From Azospirillum sp. OGB3 (GTDB lineage Bacteria; Pseudomonadota; Alphaproteobacteria; Azospirillales; Azospirillaceae): a DNA stretch of 64,000 nucleotides. Location of the stretch: assembly GCF_014192915.1 (NCBI RefSeq), contig NZ_JACHYN010000001.1, forward strand, positions 434,001 to 498,000. The letters are read 5' to 3'. The notes below the pieces were generated by a model. The model made no database searches, had not been told where the DNA came from, and was given only the letters and a program-made list of their open reading frames with translations. Positions 18,642 to 26,625 of the stretch are shown piece after piece. The first letter of the stretch is position 1, and every line of letters begins with the position of its first letter. A program made the position numbers and the translations under genes.

Positions 18642-18679
18642 GAAAAACAACGGGCCCCCACCTTGCGGCGGAGGCCCGA
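18642..18679 (-). terminator. Rho-independent terminator of pheT
   Basis: On the minus strand CGGGCCTCC pairs with GGGGGCCCG (one G-T wobble) and is followed by TTGTTTTT, about 60 bases after the pheT stop. It ends the rpmI-rplT-pheS-pheT cluster. Confidence 0.85.
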
Positions 18680-18737
18680 ACTTTGTCTCACGAAATTGAA
18701 CCCTTCCGCGGGTCCGCAGCCTTTGGATGCGTTGGCG

Positions 18738-21134
18738 TCAGCTGCGCAGGCTGCCGCCCGTGGCCTTGGCGACCGCGGCGACGATCTTCTGGCCGATGGC
18801 CTCGATCTCCGGCTCGGTCAGGGTGCGCTCGGTCGGCTGGAGCGTGACGGAGAGGGCGACGGACTTCTTGCCCTCTTCCAGGTTGGTGCCCTGGTAGACG
18901 TCGAAGACGGTCACGTCCTTGACCAGCGCCTTGTCGGCGCCCTTGGCGGCGCGGATCAGCTTGTCGGCCTCCACGTCCTTGCCGACGACGAAGGCGAAGT
19001 CGCGCTCCAGCGGCTGGAAGGGCGAGAGCTGGACCAGCGGGCGCGCCGTGCCGCCCTTCTTCTTGGGCAGCGGAATGGCGTCCAGGAACACCTCGAAGCC
19101 GACCACCGGACCCTTGACGCCCAGCGTGCCCAGCACGGTCGGGTGGATCTCGCCGAAGCGGGCCATCACCGTCGGGCCGAGGCGCAGCACGCCCGAGCGG
19201 CCCGGATGGTACCAGCCGGGCGCGTCGGTGGTGACCTGCAGGTTGGTCACCGGCGCGCCGGCGGCCTCCAGCACGGCCATCGCGTCGGCCTTGGCATCAA
19301 AGGCGTCGACGCCGCGGGCCTTCTCCGCCCAGTGGCGCGGCACCGCGTTGCCGGCGCGGATGCCGGCGGCCACGATGTCCTGCCCGTCCGGCGACGGCTT
19401 GCGGAAAGCCGGGCCGACCTCGAACAGGCCGGCGTCGGCATGGCCGCGGTCGGCGTTGCGCCCGGCGGCCTGGATCAGGTTGCCGAGGATCGACGGGCGC
19501 ATCACGTCGAGGTCGGCGCTGATCGGGTTGACCAGCGTCAGCCCCTCGCCAACCCCGCCAAACAGCTCGGCCACCGGACCGGCCATGAAGGACCAGGTGA
19601 CGGCTTCCGACAGGCCGCGCACGGCCAGCGTGCGCTTGGCCAGCCCGACGCGGCGCTGTTTGGTGCTGAGCGCCGGACGGGTCAGCACGCTCTCGCGCGG
19701 CAGCGGGGTGGCCGGGATGGCGTCGAAGCCGTGGATGCGCAGCACCTCCTCCACCAGATCGGCCTCACCGTGGATGTCGGCGCGCCAGGAGGGCGGAACG
19801 ACGCGCAGGGTGCCGTCCACATCCTCGCCGACGATCTCGCAGCCGAGGTCGATCAGGATGCGGGTCTGCTCGTCGCGCGGCACCTCGACGCCGCCCAGCG
19901 CGGCGACGCGGCCCGGACGCAGCGTCAGGGTGCGGCGCCATTGCGGCTCCTCGCCGGCGATCACCAGGTCGGAGGCCTCGCCGCCGCAGATCTCCAGGAT
20001 CAGGCGGGTGGCGCGCTCCATCCCCGACACGACCGCCGCCGGATCGACGCCGCGCTCCAGCCGGTAGCGGGCGTCCGACTCGATGCCCAGCTTGCGGCCG
20101 GTCTGCGCCGTGCGCACGGTGTCGAAGATCGCCGCCTCCAGGAAGACGTTGACCGTCGTCTCGGTGCAGCCCGACGCCTCGCCGCCGATGATGCCGCCCA
20201 GAGCCTCGGCCCGCTCATGGTCGGCGATGACCGTCATGCCCGGGTCGAGCGGGTATTCCTTGCCGTTCAGCGCCGCCAGCGTCTCGCCCTCGCGGGCCAG
20301 ACGGACGACGATGCCACCCTTCACCTTGTCGGCGTCGAAGGCGTGCAGCGGGCGCGACAGGTCGAAGGTGATGAAGTTGGTGATGTCGACCAGCGCCGAG
20401 ATCGGGCGCAGGCCGATGGCGACCAGCTTGTCGTGCAGCCACTTCGGCGACGGGCCGTTCTTCACGCCGCGGAAATAGCGGCCGACATACATCGGGCAGG
20501 CGTCCGGCGCCTCGATGGTCACGCCGAACGGGCTGGCGAAGGCACCCTTGACCGGCTCCGCCGCCAGCGGCTTCAGCGTGCCCAGACCGGCGGCGGCGAG
20601 GTCGCGGGCGATGCCGCGCACCCCGGCGCAGTCGGCGCGGTCGGGCGTCAGGCTGATGTCGATGACCGGATCGCCGAGGCCGGCATAGTCGGCGTAGGCC
20701 ACGCCGACCGGCGCGTCCTCGGGCAGCTCGATGATGCCGTTGTGCTCCTCCGACAGCTTCAGCTCGCGCTCGGAGCACATCATGCCGTTCGACTCGACGC
20801 CGCGGATGACGCCCTTCTTCAGCGTGATGTCGGAGCCGGGGATGTAGGCCCCCTCCGGCGCGAAGACGCCCTTCAGGCCGGCCCGCGCGTTGGGCGCGCC
20901 GCAGACGACCTGGAGCTTTTCGGTGCCGGTGTCGACGACCAGGACGCGCAGCTTGTCGGCGTCCGGGTGCTTCTCGGCGGAGACGACGTGGGCGACGCGG
21001 AAGGGCTTCAGCTCCCGGGAGCGATCCTCCACCCCTTCGACCTCCAGGCCGAGGGCGGTCAGCTTCTCCACGATCTGGTCGAGCGTGGCGTCGGTCTCCA
21101 GATGGTCCTTCAGCCAGGACAGCGTGAACTTCAT
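18738..21134 (-). CDS. pheT: Phenylalanine-tRNA ligase beta subunit
   Basis: A 798-residue subunit of the (alpha-beta)2 enzyme that charges tRNA-Phe. From the N-terminus: the tRNA-binding OB-fold (residues 40-150, VVSAEKHPDADKLRVLVVD), the B3/B4 editing domain (about 210-385), the B5 domain (about 400-475) and the C-terminal anticodon-binding FDX-ACB domain (PLVQLSPFQPLERDFAFVV onward). Full family length. The ATG is preceded by AAAGGAGCC. It starts 13 bases after the pheS stop and is co-transcribed with it. Confidence 0.97.
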   Translation of the reverse strand: MKFTLSWLKDHLETDATLDQIVEKLTALGLEVEGVEDRSRELKPFRVAHVVSAEKHPDADKLRVLVVDTGTEKLQVVCGAPNARAGLKGVFAPEGAYIPGSDITLKKGVIRGVESNGMMCSERELKLSEEHNGIIELPEDAPVGVAYADYAGLGDPVIDISLTPDRADCAGVRGIARDLAAAGLGTLKPLAAEPVKGAFASPFGVTIEAPDACPMYVGRYFRGVKNGPSPKWLHDKLVAIGLRPISALVDITNFITFDLSRPLHAFDADKVKGGIVVRLAREGETLAALNGKEYPLDPGMTVIADHERAEALGGIIGGEASGCTETTVNVFLEAAIFDTVRTAQTGRKLGIESDARYRLERGVDPAAVVSGMERATRLILEICGGEASDLVIAGEEPQWRRTLTLRPGRVAALGGVEVPRDEQTRILIDLGCEIVGEDVDGTLRVVPPSWRADIHGEADLVEEVLRIHGFDAIPATPLPRESVLTRPALSTKQRRVGLAKRTLAVRGLSEAVTWSFMAGPVAELFGGVGEGLTLVNPISADLDVMRPSILGNLIQAAGRNADRGHADAGLFEVGPAFRKPSPDGQDIVAAGIRAGNAVPRHWAEKARGVDAFDAKADAMAVLEAAGAPVTNLQVTTDAPGWYHPGRSGVLRLGPTVMARFGEIHPTVLGTLGVKGPVVGFEVFLDAIPLPKKKGGTARPLVQLSPFQPLERDFAFVVGKDVEADKLIRAAKGADKALVKDVTVFDVYQGTNLEEGKKSVALSVTLQPTERTLTEPEIEAIGQKIVAAVAKATGGSLRS

Positions 21135-21147
21135 GGGTCCGGCTCCT

Positions 21148-22215
21148 TTAGCGCGTCAGGCCCTGGGCCATGCTGGGAACGTCGAGCGGCACGAAGCCGT
21201 AATGCTTCAGCCAGCGGAGGTCGGCTTCGAAGAAGGTGCGCAGGTCGGGGATGCCGTATTTCAGCATCGCCACGCGCTCGATCCCCATGCCGAAGGCGAA
21301 GCCCTGGTACTTGGTGCTGTCGATGCCGCAGGCTTCCAGCACGTTGGGGTGCACCATGCCGCAGCCCAGGATCTCCAGCCAGTCGCCGTAGTTGCCGAGC
21401 TTCAGCTCGCCGCCCTTGCGGGAGCAGCCGATGTCCACCTCCGCCGATGGTTCGGTGAAGGGGAAGAAGCTGGGGCGGAAGCGCAGCGGCAGGTCGTCCA
21501 CGTCGAAGAAGGCGCGGCAGAACTCGATCAGGCAGCCCTTGAGGTGGCCCATGTGGGTCGCCTCGTCGATGACCAGCCCCTCGATCTGGTGGAACATCGG
21601 GGTGTGGGTCATGTCGTAGTCGGACCGGTAGGTGCGGCCCGGCGCGATGATGCGGATCGGCGGCTTCTTGTTCAGCATGGTGCGGACCTGCACCGGGCTG
21701 GTGTGGGTGCGCAGCAGCATCTTCTTATCCCCGGAGTCCGGCAGATAGAAGGTGTCGTGCATGTCGCGGGCGGGGTGGCCCGGCGGGAAGTTCAGGGCGG
21801 TGAAGTTGTGGAAGTCGTCTTCGACGTCCGGCCCCTCGGCGACGCTGAAGCCCATCTCGGCGAAGATCGCCACCATCTCGTCGATGGTCTGGCTGATCGG
21901 GTGGATGCGCCCCTCGGTCTCCGGACGGACCGGCAGGGTGACGTCGATGCGCTCGGCCTGGAGGCGAGCCTCCAGATGGGCGCGGGCGAGATCGGCCTTG
22001 CGGCCGTCGATGGCCGCGGCGATCTCGTCCTTCAGCGCGTTGAGCTGCTGGCCGCGCTCGCGCCGTTCGTCGGGCGACAGCCCGCCCAGCTCCTTCATGA
22101 AGCCGGTGATGCGCCCCTTCTTGCCGAGCGCGGTGACCCGCACCTCTTCGAGGGCCGCGAGGTCGCCAGCGGCGTTGACCTGCGACAGGAGTTCGTCTTT
22201 CAGCGCATCGAGCAT
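21148..22215 (-). CDS. pheS: Phenylalanine-tRNA ligase alpha subunit
   Basis: A 355-residue catalytic subunit. An N-terminal coiled coil (residues 1-90) contacts tRNA. Class II synthetase motif 2 ([10 protein letters not shown] ... [20 protein letters not shown]) and motif 3 ([22 protein letters not shown]) are intact, as is the Phe-binding region [10 protein letters not shown]. Start ATG has GGGAAA just upstream. The gene follows rplT but a strong terminator-like hairpin lies between them (22251-22288), so its expression may be partly uncoupled. Confidence 0.97.
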   Translation of the reverse strand: MLDALKDELLSQVNAAGDLAALEEVRVTALGKKGRITGFMKELGGLSPDERRERGQQLNALKDEIAAAIDGRKADLARAHLEARLQAERIDVTLPVRPETEGRIHPISQTIDEMVAIFAEMGFSVAEGPDVEDDFHNFTALNFPPGHPARDMHDTFYLPDSGDKKMLLRTHTSPVQVRTMLNKKPPIRIIAPGRTYRSDYDMTHTPMFHQIEGLVIDEATHMGHLKGCLIEFCRAFFDVDDLPLRFRPSFFPFTEPSAEVDIGCSRKGGELKLGNYGDWLEILGCGMVHPNVLEACGIDSTKYQGFAFGMGIERVAMLKYGIPDLRTFFEADLRWLKHYGFVPLDVPSMAQGLTR

Positions 22216-22250
22216 GTCATTTCCCGCGAGCCATAAGGAAGTGCGAGCGT

Positions 22251-22288
22251 AAAGAAAAAGGGAGCCGGCCCAGAGGCACGGCTCCCTT
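22251..22288 (-). terminator. Terminator or attenuator hairpin between rplT and pheS
   Basis: Minus strand: AAGGGAGCCG, loop of 11, CGGCTCCCTT, then TTTCTTT. It is a textbook intrinsic terminator placed 35 bases before the pheS start. Just upstream is a second perfect palindrome GTCCGGCGCCGGAC. No promoter can fit between the hairpin and pheS, so pheST must be reached by read-through, as in attenuation. No Phe-rich leader peptide is visible. Confidence 0.75.
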
Positions 22289-22337
22289 CTTTCGTGTCCG
22301 GCGCCGGACCGGGGTTTCCGCTTGCGCGGCGAACCCT

Positions 22338-22709
22338 TTAGGCGGCGGCCTTGGAGGCGAGAGCGGCCTGGGCCTGATCGACGATGGCCTTGAAGGCCTC
22401 CGGCTCACGGGCGGCCAGATCCGACAGGACCTTGCGGTCGATCTCGATGCCGGCCAGCTTGATGCCGTTGATGAAGCGCGAGTAGGTCAGGCCGTACTGG
22501 CGCACACCGGCGTTGATGCGCTGGATCCACAGGCCGCGGAAATCGCGCTTCTTGTTGCGGCGGTCGCGATACGCGTATTGAAGGGCCTTTTCGACCTTCT
22601 CGATCGCGATGCGGAAGTTCTTGGAATTGCGGCCCCGGTAGCCCTTGGCGAGCTTCAGGATCTTGCGGTGACGGGCGTGCGTGGTGACGCCGCGCTTAAC
22701 ACGAGCCAT
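22338..22709 (-). CDS. rplT: Large ribosomal subunit protein bL20
   Basis: A 123-residue basic protein, with the typical N-terminus [21 protein letters not shown] and [20 protein letters not shown] in the globular part. It binds 23S rRNA early in 50S assembly and in many bacteria represses its own operon. It lies 21 bases downstream of rpmI in one transcript. Confidence 0.98.
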   Translation of the reverse strand: MARVKRGVTTHARHRKILKLAKGYRGRNSKNFRIAIEKVEKALQYAYRDRRNKKRDFRGLWIQRINAGVRQYGLTYSRFINGIKLAGIEIDRKVLSDLAAREPEAFKAIVDQAQAALASKAAA

Positions 22710-22730
22710 GGTTCAGATTCCCTTACGATA

Positions 22731-22931
22731 TCAAGCGTTGCGCAGCCAGTTCTTCAGCACGATCTTCTGGTCCGGCTCGGCCAGGGTCATCATGCCGCGC
22801 GCGTTGCGCTTCATATTCGGGCTCTTCTGCTCCAGGCAGTGGCGCTTGAAGGCCGCCTGGGCGCGCACCTTACCGGTGGCGGTCACCTTGAAGCGCTTCT
22901 TGGCGCCGCTCTTCGTCTTCAGCTTGGGCAT
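22731..22931 (-). CDS. rpmI: Large ribosomal subunit protein bL35
   Basis: A 66-residue basic protein [21 protein letters not shown]..., with the standard KRNARGMM motif. The ATG is preceded by AAGGATTG. It is the first gene of rpmI-rplT-pheS-pheT. infC, which in many bacteria opens this operon, is not upstream here; a proline iminopeptidase is there instead. Confidence 0.97.
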   Translation of the reverse strand: MPKLKTKSGAKKRFKVTATGKVRAQAAFKRHCLEQKSPNMKRNARGMMTLAEPDQKIVLKNWLRNA

Positions 22932-23018
22932 TTTCAATCCTTGCGTTGGATGTTCCCGACTGACGGTTGGGCATGCCCTGGGTCTCGGACCCGGCCTCGC
23001 CGCCCGTTGGAGCGCAGG

Positions 23019-23047
23019 GTTATACGCGCGGCCACGCCGCAACGCAA
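23019..23047 (-). promoter_or_regulatory. Sigma-70 promoter of rpmI-rplT
   Basis: Minus strand: TTGCGT, 17-base spacer, TATAAC. Transcription would start near 23012, giving a leader of about 80 bases that contains two hairpins (GGGTC-CGA-GACCC and GGGCATGCCC), possible targets for ribosomal-protein feedback. Confidence 0.75.
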
Positions 23048-23097
23048 GGGGGAGCGATTGCGGGAGAGGTATGAGGGGACCCGGCGCCCCCTCTCCC

Positions 23098-24048
23098 CTA
23101 CCGGTATTCCTTGAAGCGCTCCGTCGCCTGGACCAGGGCGGCGCGGATGCCCGGCTCCATGGCGGAATGGCCGGCGTCGGGCACCACGCGGTAATCGGCC
23201 TCCGGCCAGGCGCGGCGCAGCTCGTCGGCGCTGGTGATCGGGCAGACGATGTCGTAGCGGCCCTGGACGATCGCCCCCGGCAGATGCCGGATGCGGTGCA
23301 CGTCGCGCAGCAGCCTGTCCTCCGGGGTGAAGCGGTTGGAACGGAAGTAATGCGCCTCGATGCGGGCGAGGCCCAGCGCGTGGGTGTCCTCTGCGCTCGT
23401 CGCGATCAGCTCCGGCGAGGGCAGCAGCGAGGAGCAGGAGCCCTCGTACAGGCTCCACACCCGCGCCGCCGCCATGCGGGTCGCGGGGTCGGGGGAATTG
23501 AGCCGCCGCCAGTAGGACTCCAGCAGGTCGCCGCGCTCCTCCGGCGGGATGTGGCCGGCGAAGGCGGCCCAGGCCTCCGGGAAGATCGTGCGCATGGAGT
23601 AGAGGAACCAGTCGATCTCCGTCTTCCGCATCAGGAAGATGCCGCGCAGGATCAGCCCCAGGCAGCGTTCCGGATGGGTCTGCCCGTAGGCAAGCGCCAG
23701 GGTCGATCCCCAGCTTCCGCCGAACAGCAGCCAGCGCTCGATCCCCAGATGGCGGCGCAGCCGTTCGGCGTCCTCCACCAGAAGCTCGGTCGTGTTGCGC
23801 CGGACCTCGCCCAGCGGTGTGGAGCGGCCCGCCCCACGCTGGTCCATCACGACGATGCGGTAATGGCCGGGGTCGAAGAAACGCCGGTGCGTCGGCGAGG
23901 CGCCCGCCCCCGGCCCCCCGTGCAGGAACAGCACCGGCACGCCGCGCGGGTTGCCCGACTGCTCCCAGTAGAGCGTGTGGATCTCGTCCACGGGCAGGAA
24001 GCCGGTCTGGTAGGGGTCGATGGGCGGGAAAAGCTCGCTGCGGGGCAT
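23098..24048 (-). CDS. pip: Proline iminopeptidase
   Basis: A 316-residue alpha/beta-hydrolase of peptidase family S33 that removes N-terminal proline from peptides. The oxyanion loop is HGGPGAGAS, the nucleophile is S112 in GGSWGST, the acid is in GRYDIVCP and the base in DAGHSAMEP. It carries the family's MDQRGAGRS motif. Cytoplasmic, no signal peptide. It precedes the rpmI promoter and follows the thermonuclease-like gene on the same strand by about 70 bases. Confidence 0.93.
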   Translation of the reverse strand: MPRSELFPPIDPYQTGFLPVDEIHTLYWEQSGNPRGVPVLFLHGGPGAGASPTHRRFFDPGHYRIVVMDQRGAGRSTPLGEVRRNTTELLVEDAERLRRHLGIERWLLFGGSWGSTLALAYGQTHPERCLGLILRGIFLMRKTEIDWFLYSMRTIFPEAWAAFAGHIPPEERGDLLESYWRRLNSPDPATRMAAARVWSLYEGSCSSLLPSPELIATSAEDTHALGLARIEAHYFRSNRFTPEDRLLRDVHRIRHLPGAIVQGRYDIVCPITSADELRRAWPEADYRVVPDAGHSAMEPGIRAALVQATERFKEYR

Positions 24049-24117
24049 GAAGAGGTCCTGTCAGTCCGGGCCGATTGGAAGCAAGTGTAGGACGCCCGTC
24101 CGTCGTCCGCCACAGGC

Positions 24118-24969
24118 TCACTCCTCCTCGTCGTCGGAAGGCTCCGGCGGCGGGAATGGATTGCGTCGTGCGGCGCGGACCGGCGGGCCGGGGCCATCCA
24201 GCCGCTCGTCGTCCAGCCGCTCGATCTGCTCGGGGTGGGTCGCCTCGATCAGCGGGCCGGCGCGCAGGCCCACCCAGCCGCGCACCCGGACGGTCCGGCC
24301 TTCGTAGGACAGCGGGTCGATGCCGGCGGCGACGAAGGCCGGGAAGGCGGCCCGCCCGATGTGCACCGTGACGTCGGTCCGCCAGTCCTCGCCGAAATCC
24401 AGATAGGCGTCGCCGCCCGCCTTGCTCACCCGCAGCACCCGCCCCTCGACGATCTGGAAGCTGTCGCGGTCCCGGCGCAGCGCGTCGGGGTCGGCGGGCC
24501 GCACCGCATAGGCGCGGGTCCGCCAGATGCCGCGCTCCGCCGCCCGCGCGCCGGCCTCCGCCGCCAGCATCTCGCGGGCCAGGGCGCGGGCGTCGGGCCG
24601 GGTGTGCACGCGGGCGAGGCCGCGCGCCAGCAGTTCGCCCTGGAGCCACAGCCCGTCGCCGCGTTCCACCTGCGCCAACAGGCGGCCGTGCCGGTCGGTC
24701 CGCGTCTCCCCCCGCACCGTCAGGCTTTGCCCGACGGCCAGCTCCGCCAGCGCCAGCCGCGCCGACTCGGCCAGCGGCCAGCTCTGGCCCGGCTCCGCCC
24801 CCATGGGCGGGGCGGCGGGCTCGATCCCGGCCAGACGCAGGCTGCGCCCGTCCTCCAGCAGCAGGGTGGCGCCGTCGGTCACCGCGGCGACGCGCAGCTC
24901 CGGCGGGCCGGCGGTGGTCGCCATCAGCAGCAGGGCGGACAGCGTCAGCGAAAGAATGCGGCGCGGCAT
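24118..24969 (-). CDS. Exported thermonuclease-like (SNase-fold) protein
   Basis: A 283-residue protein beginning MPRRILSLTLSALLLMATTAG, a signal peptide. Residues 25-150 have the staphylococcal-nuclease fold pattern: VAAVTDGATLLLEDGRSLRLAGIEPA, then RTDRHGRLLAQVERGDGLWLQGELLARGLARV and AAERGIWR. The two catalytic arginines have candidates in DRHGRLL and RGIWR, but the acidic residues are not clearly all present, so nuclease activity is unsure. A second OB-like part (residues 165-245) and an acidic tail ending DDEEE follow. It is divergent from the M48 protease gene. Confidence 0.75.
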   Translation of the reverse strand: MPRRILSLTLSALLLMATTAGPPELRVAAVTDGATLLLEDGRSLRLAGIEPAAPPMGAEPGQSWPLAESARLALAELAVGQSLTVRGETRTDRHGRLLAQVERGDGLWLQGELLARGLARVHTRPDARALAREMLAAEAGARAAERGIWRTRAYAVRPADPDALRRDRDSFQIVEGRVLRVSKAGGDAYLDFGEDWRTDVTVHIGRAAFPAFVAAGIDPLSYEGRTVRVRGWVGLRAGPLIEATHPEQIERLDDERLDGPGPPVRAARRNPFPPPEPSDDEEE

Positions 24970-25053
24970 GGCAGGCGATGGGAAGGAGCCGTGGAACAGG
25001 CGGAGCGGATGGGGAGTTTGATCTCTGCCAGCCCCCATCCGATATGACGACTC

Positions 25054-26520
25054 ATGACGCCCGAACCGACGACCGAACGCAAGCCGTCTTCCCCGTCTCC
25101 GCTGCGCCGGATCGCCGCCGCGGGGCTGGCCGTCCTGCTGCTCACCTCGGCCTGTGCCCCGGCCAGCGCCCAGCTCCTCGGCGGCAGCGAGGAGTCGATC
25201 GGCGCGCAGGAGCATCCCAAGATCCTCGCCCAGTATGGCGGGGCCTACCCCGACCAGCGGCTGCAGGCCTACATCACCGGACTCGGCAACCGGCTGGCCG
25301 CCCAGACCGACCGTTCCGGCCCCTGGACCTTCACCGTGCTGGACAGCGACGTGGTCAACGCCTTCGCCCTGCCCGGCGGCTACGTCTACATCACCCGCGG
25401 CCTGCTGGCGCTCGCCAAGGACGAGGCGGAGGTGGCGAGCGTGCTGGGGCACGAGATCGGCCATGTCATCGCCCACCATGGCCAGGCGCGGCAGACCAAC
25501 CAGACCATCGCGGGGCTGCTCGCCGCCGGCATCGGCCTCGTGCTGGGCAGCCCGGAGCTGGCGCAGATCGCCAACATCGGCGGCACCGCCCTGCTCGCCC
25601 GCTACTCCCGCGGCCAGGAGACGGAAGCCGACCGGCTGGGCATCGAGTACCTGCACCGCGCCGGCTACGACCCCTTCGCCATGGCGACCTTCCTGGAAAC
25701 CATGCGCCGCGACACCCAGTATTCCGGCCTGCGCGCCGGCAAGGGGGCGGCGGAGGGCGGCTTCGACTTCTTCGCCACCCACCCGCAGACCGCGTCGCGC
25801 GTCGACGAGGCGGCGGCCATCGCCCGCGAGCTGCCCCGCGGGGCGCGGCCCGTCGATCCCTACATGGCGGCGATGGACGGGGTGATCTACGGCGACAGCC
25901 CGGAGAACGGCTTCGTCCGCGGCCGCAGCTTCGCCCACCCGGAGCTGGGCATCGCCTTCGACGTGCCGCAGGGCTACAGCCTGCTCAACGGGGCGCAGCA
26001 GGTGATCGCCAAGGGGCCGAACGGCGGGGCGATTGTCTTCGACGGCGGCAAGGCGCCGGGCGTGCGCGACCCCGCCGCCTACCTGACCGGCACCTGGGCG
26101 CAGGGGGCGCCGTTGCGGGACCTGCAATCCTTCACCGTCAACGGCATGCCGGCGGCCACCGCGCTGACCCAGGGCAAGACCGACGCCGGGGCGGTGGACG
26201 TCCGGCTGGTCGCCATCCGCGCCGACTCCGGCACGCTCTACCGCTTCACCTTCCTGGCCCCCGGCGGCGCGCTGTCGCGCTTCGACGCCGATTTCCGCCA
26301 GACCGCCACCAGCTTCCGCCGGCTGACCCAACAGGAGGCCGCGTCCTACCAGCCCCGGCGCATCCGCGTGCAGACCGCCCGGCCCGGCGACAGCGTCGAG
26401 AGCTTTGTCCGCCAGATGCCGCGGGAACCCTACGCGGAGGAGTTGTTCCGGATCATCAACGATCTTCCGCCGGGCGCGCCGATCCAGCCCGGACGTCCGG
26501 TGAAGATCATCACCGGCTGA
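25054..26520 (+). CDS. M48-family zinc metalloprotease with C-terminal LysM-like region
   Basis: A 488-residue periplasmic protease. The N-terminus has a signal peptide (LAVLLLTSACAPASAQ), which could be cut after SAQ or lipidated at the Cys. The zinc site is HEIGH at 133-137, with the third ligand in GQETEADRLG. Related BepA/LoiP proteins degrade misassembled outer-membrane proteins. The segment from about 290 (HPELGIAFDVPQGYSLLNG) is a substrate-side domain of this family, and the last 55 residues (RVQTARPGDSVESFVRQ... GRPVKIITG) look like a LysM-type fold. Single gene, 84 bases from a divergent start. Confidence 0.92.
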   Translation: MTPEPTTERKPSSPSPLRRIAAAGLAVLLLTSACAPASAQLLGGSEESIGAQEHPKILAQYGGAYPDQRLQAYITGLGNRLAAQTDRSGPWTFTVLDSDVVNAFALPGGYVYITRGLLALAKDEAEVASVLGHEIGHVIAHHGQARQTNQTIAGLLAAGIGLVLGSPELAQIANIGGTALLARYSRGQETEADRLGIEYLHRAGYDPFAMATFLETMRRDTQYSGLRAGKGAAEGGFDFFATHPQTASRVDEAAAIARELPRGARPVDPYMAAMDGVIYGDSPENGFVRGRSFAHPELGIAFDVPQGYSLLNGAQQVIAKGPNGGAIVFDGGKAPGVRDPAAYLTGTWAQGAPLRDLQSFTVNGMPAATALTQGKTDAGAVDVRLVAIRADSGTLYRFTFLAPGGALSRFDADFRQTATSFRRLTQQEAASYQPRRIRVQTARPGDSVESFVRQMPREPYAEELFRIINDLPPGAPIQPGRPVKIITG

Positions 26521-26625
26521 GGAACGCCCGGTTGACGGCGCCCGGTTGACACGGGGGTGACCGTTGCGGGACGCGGCGCGATGGCCGATTGCCGATGGCC
26601 GCGTGCGTCCTGTAGGCTCCGCGCC

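Noticed and set aside
18336-18650. 104-codon minus-strand frame in the AT-rich island
   Set aside because: No ribosome site, unusual composition, overlaps the pheT terminator.
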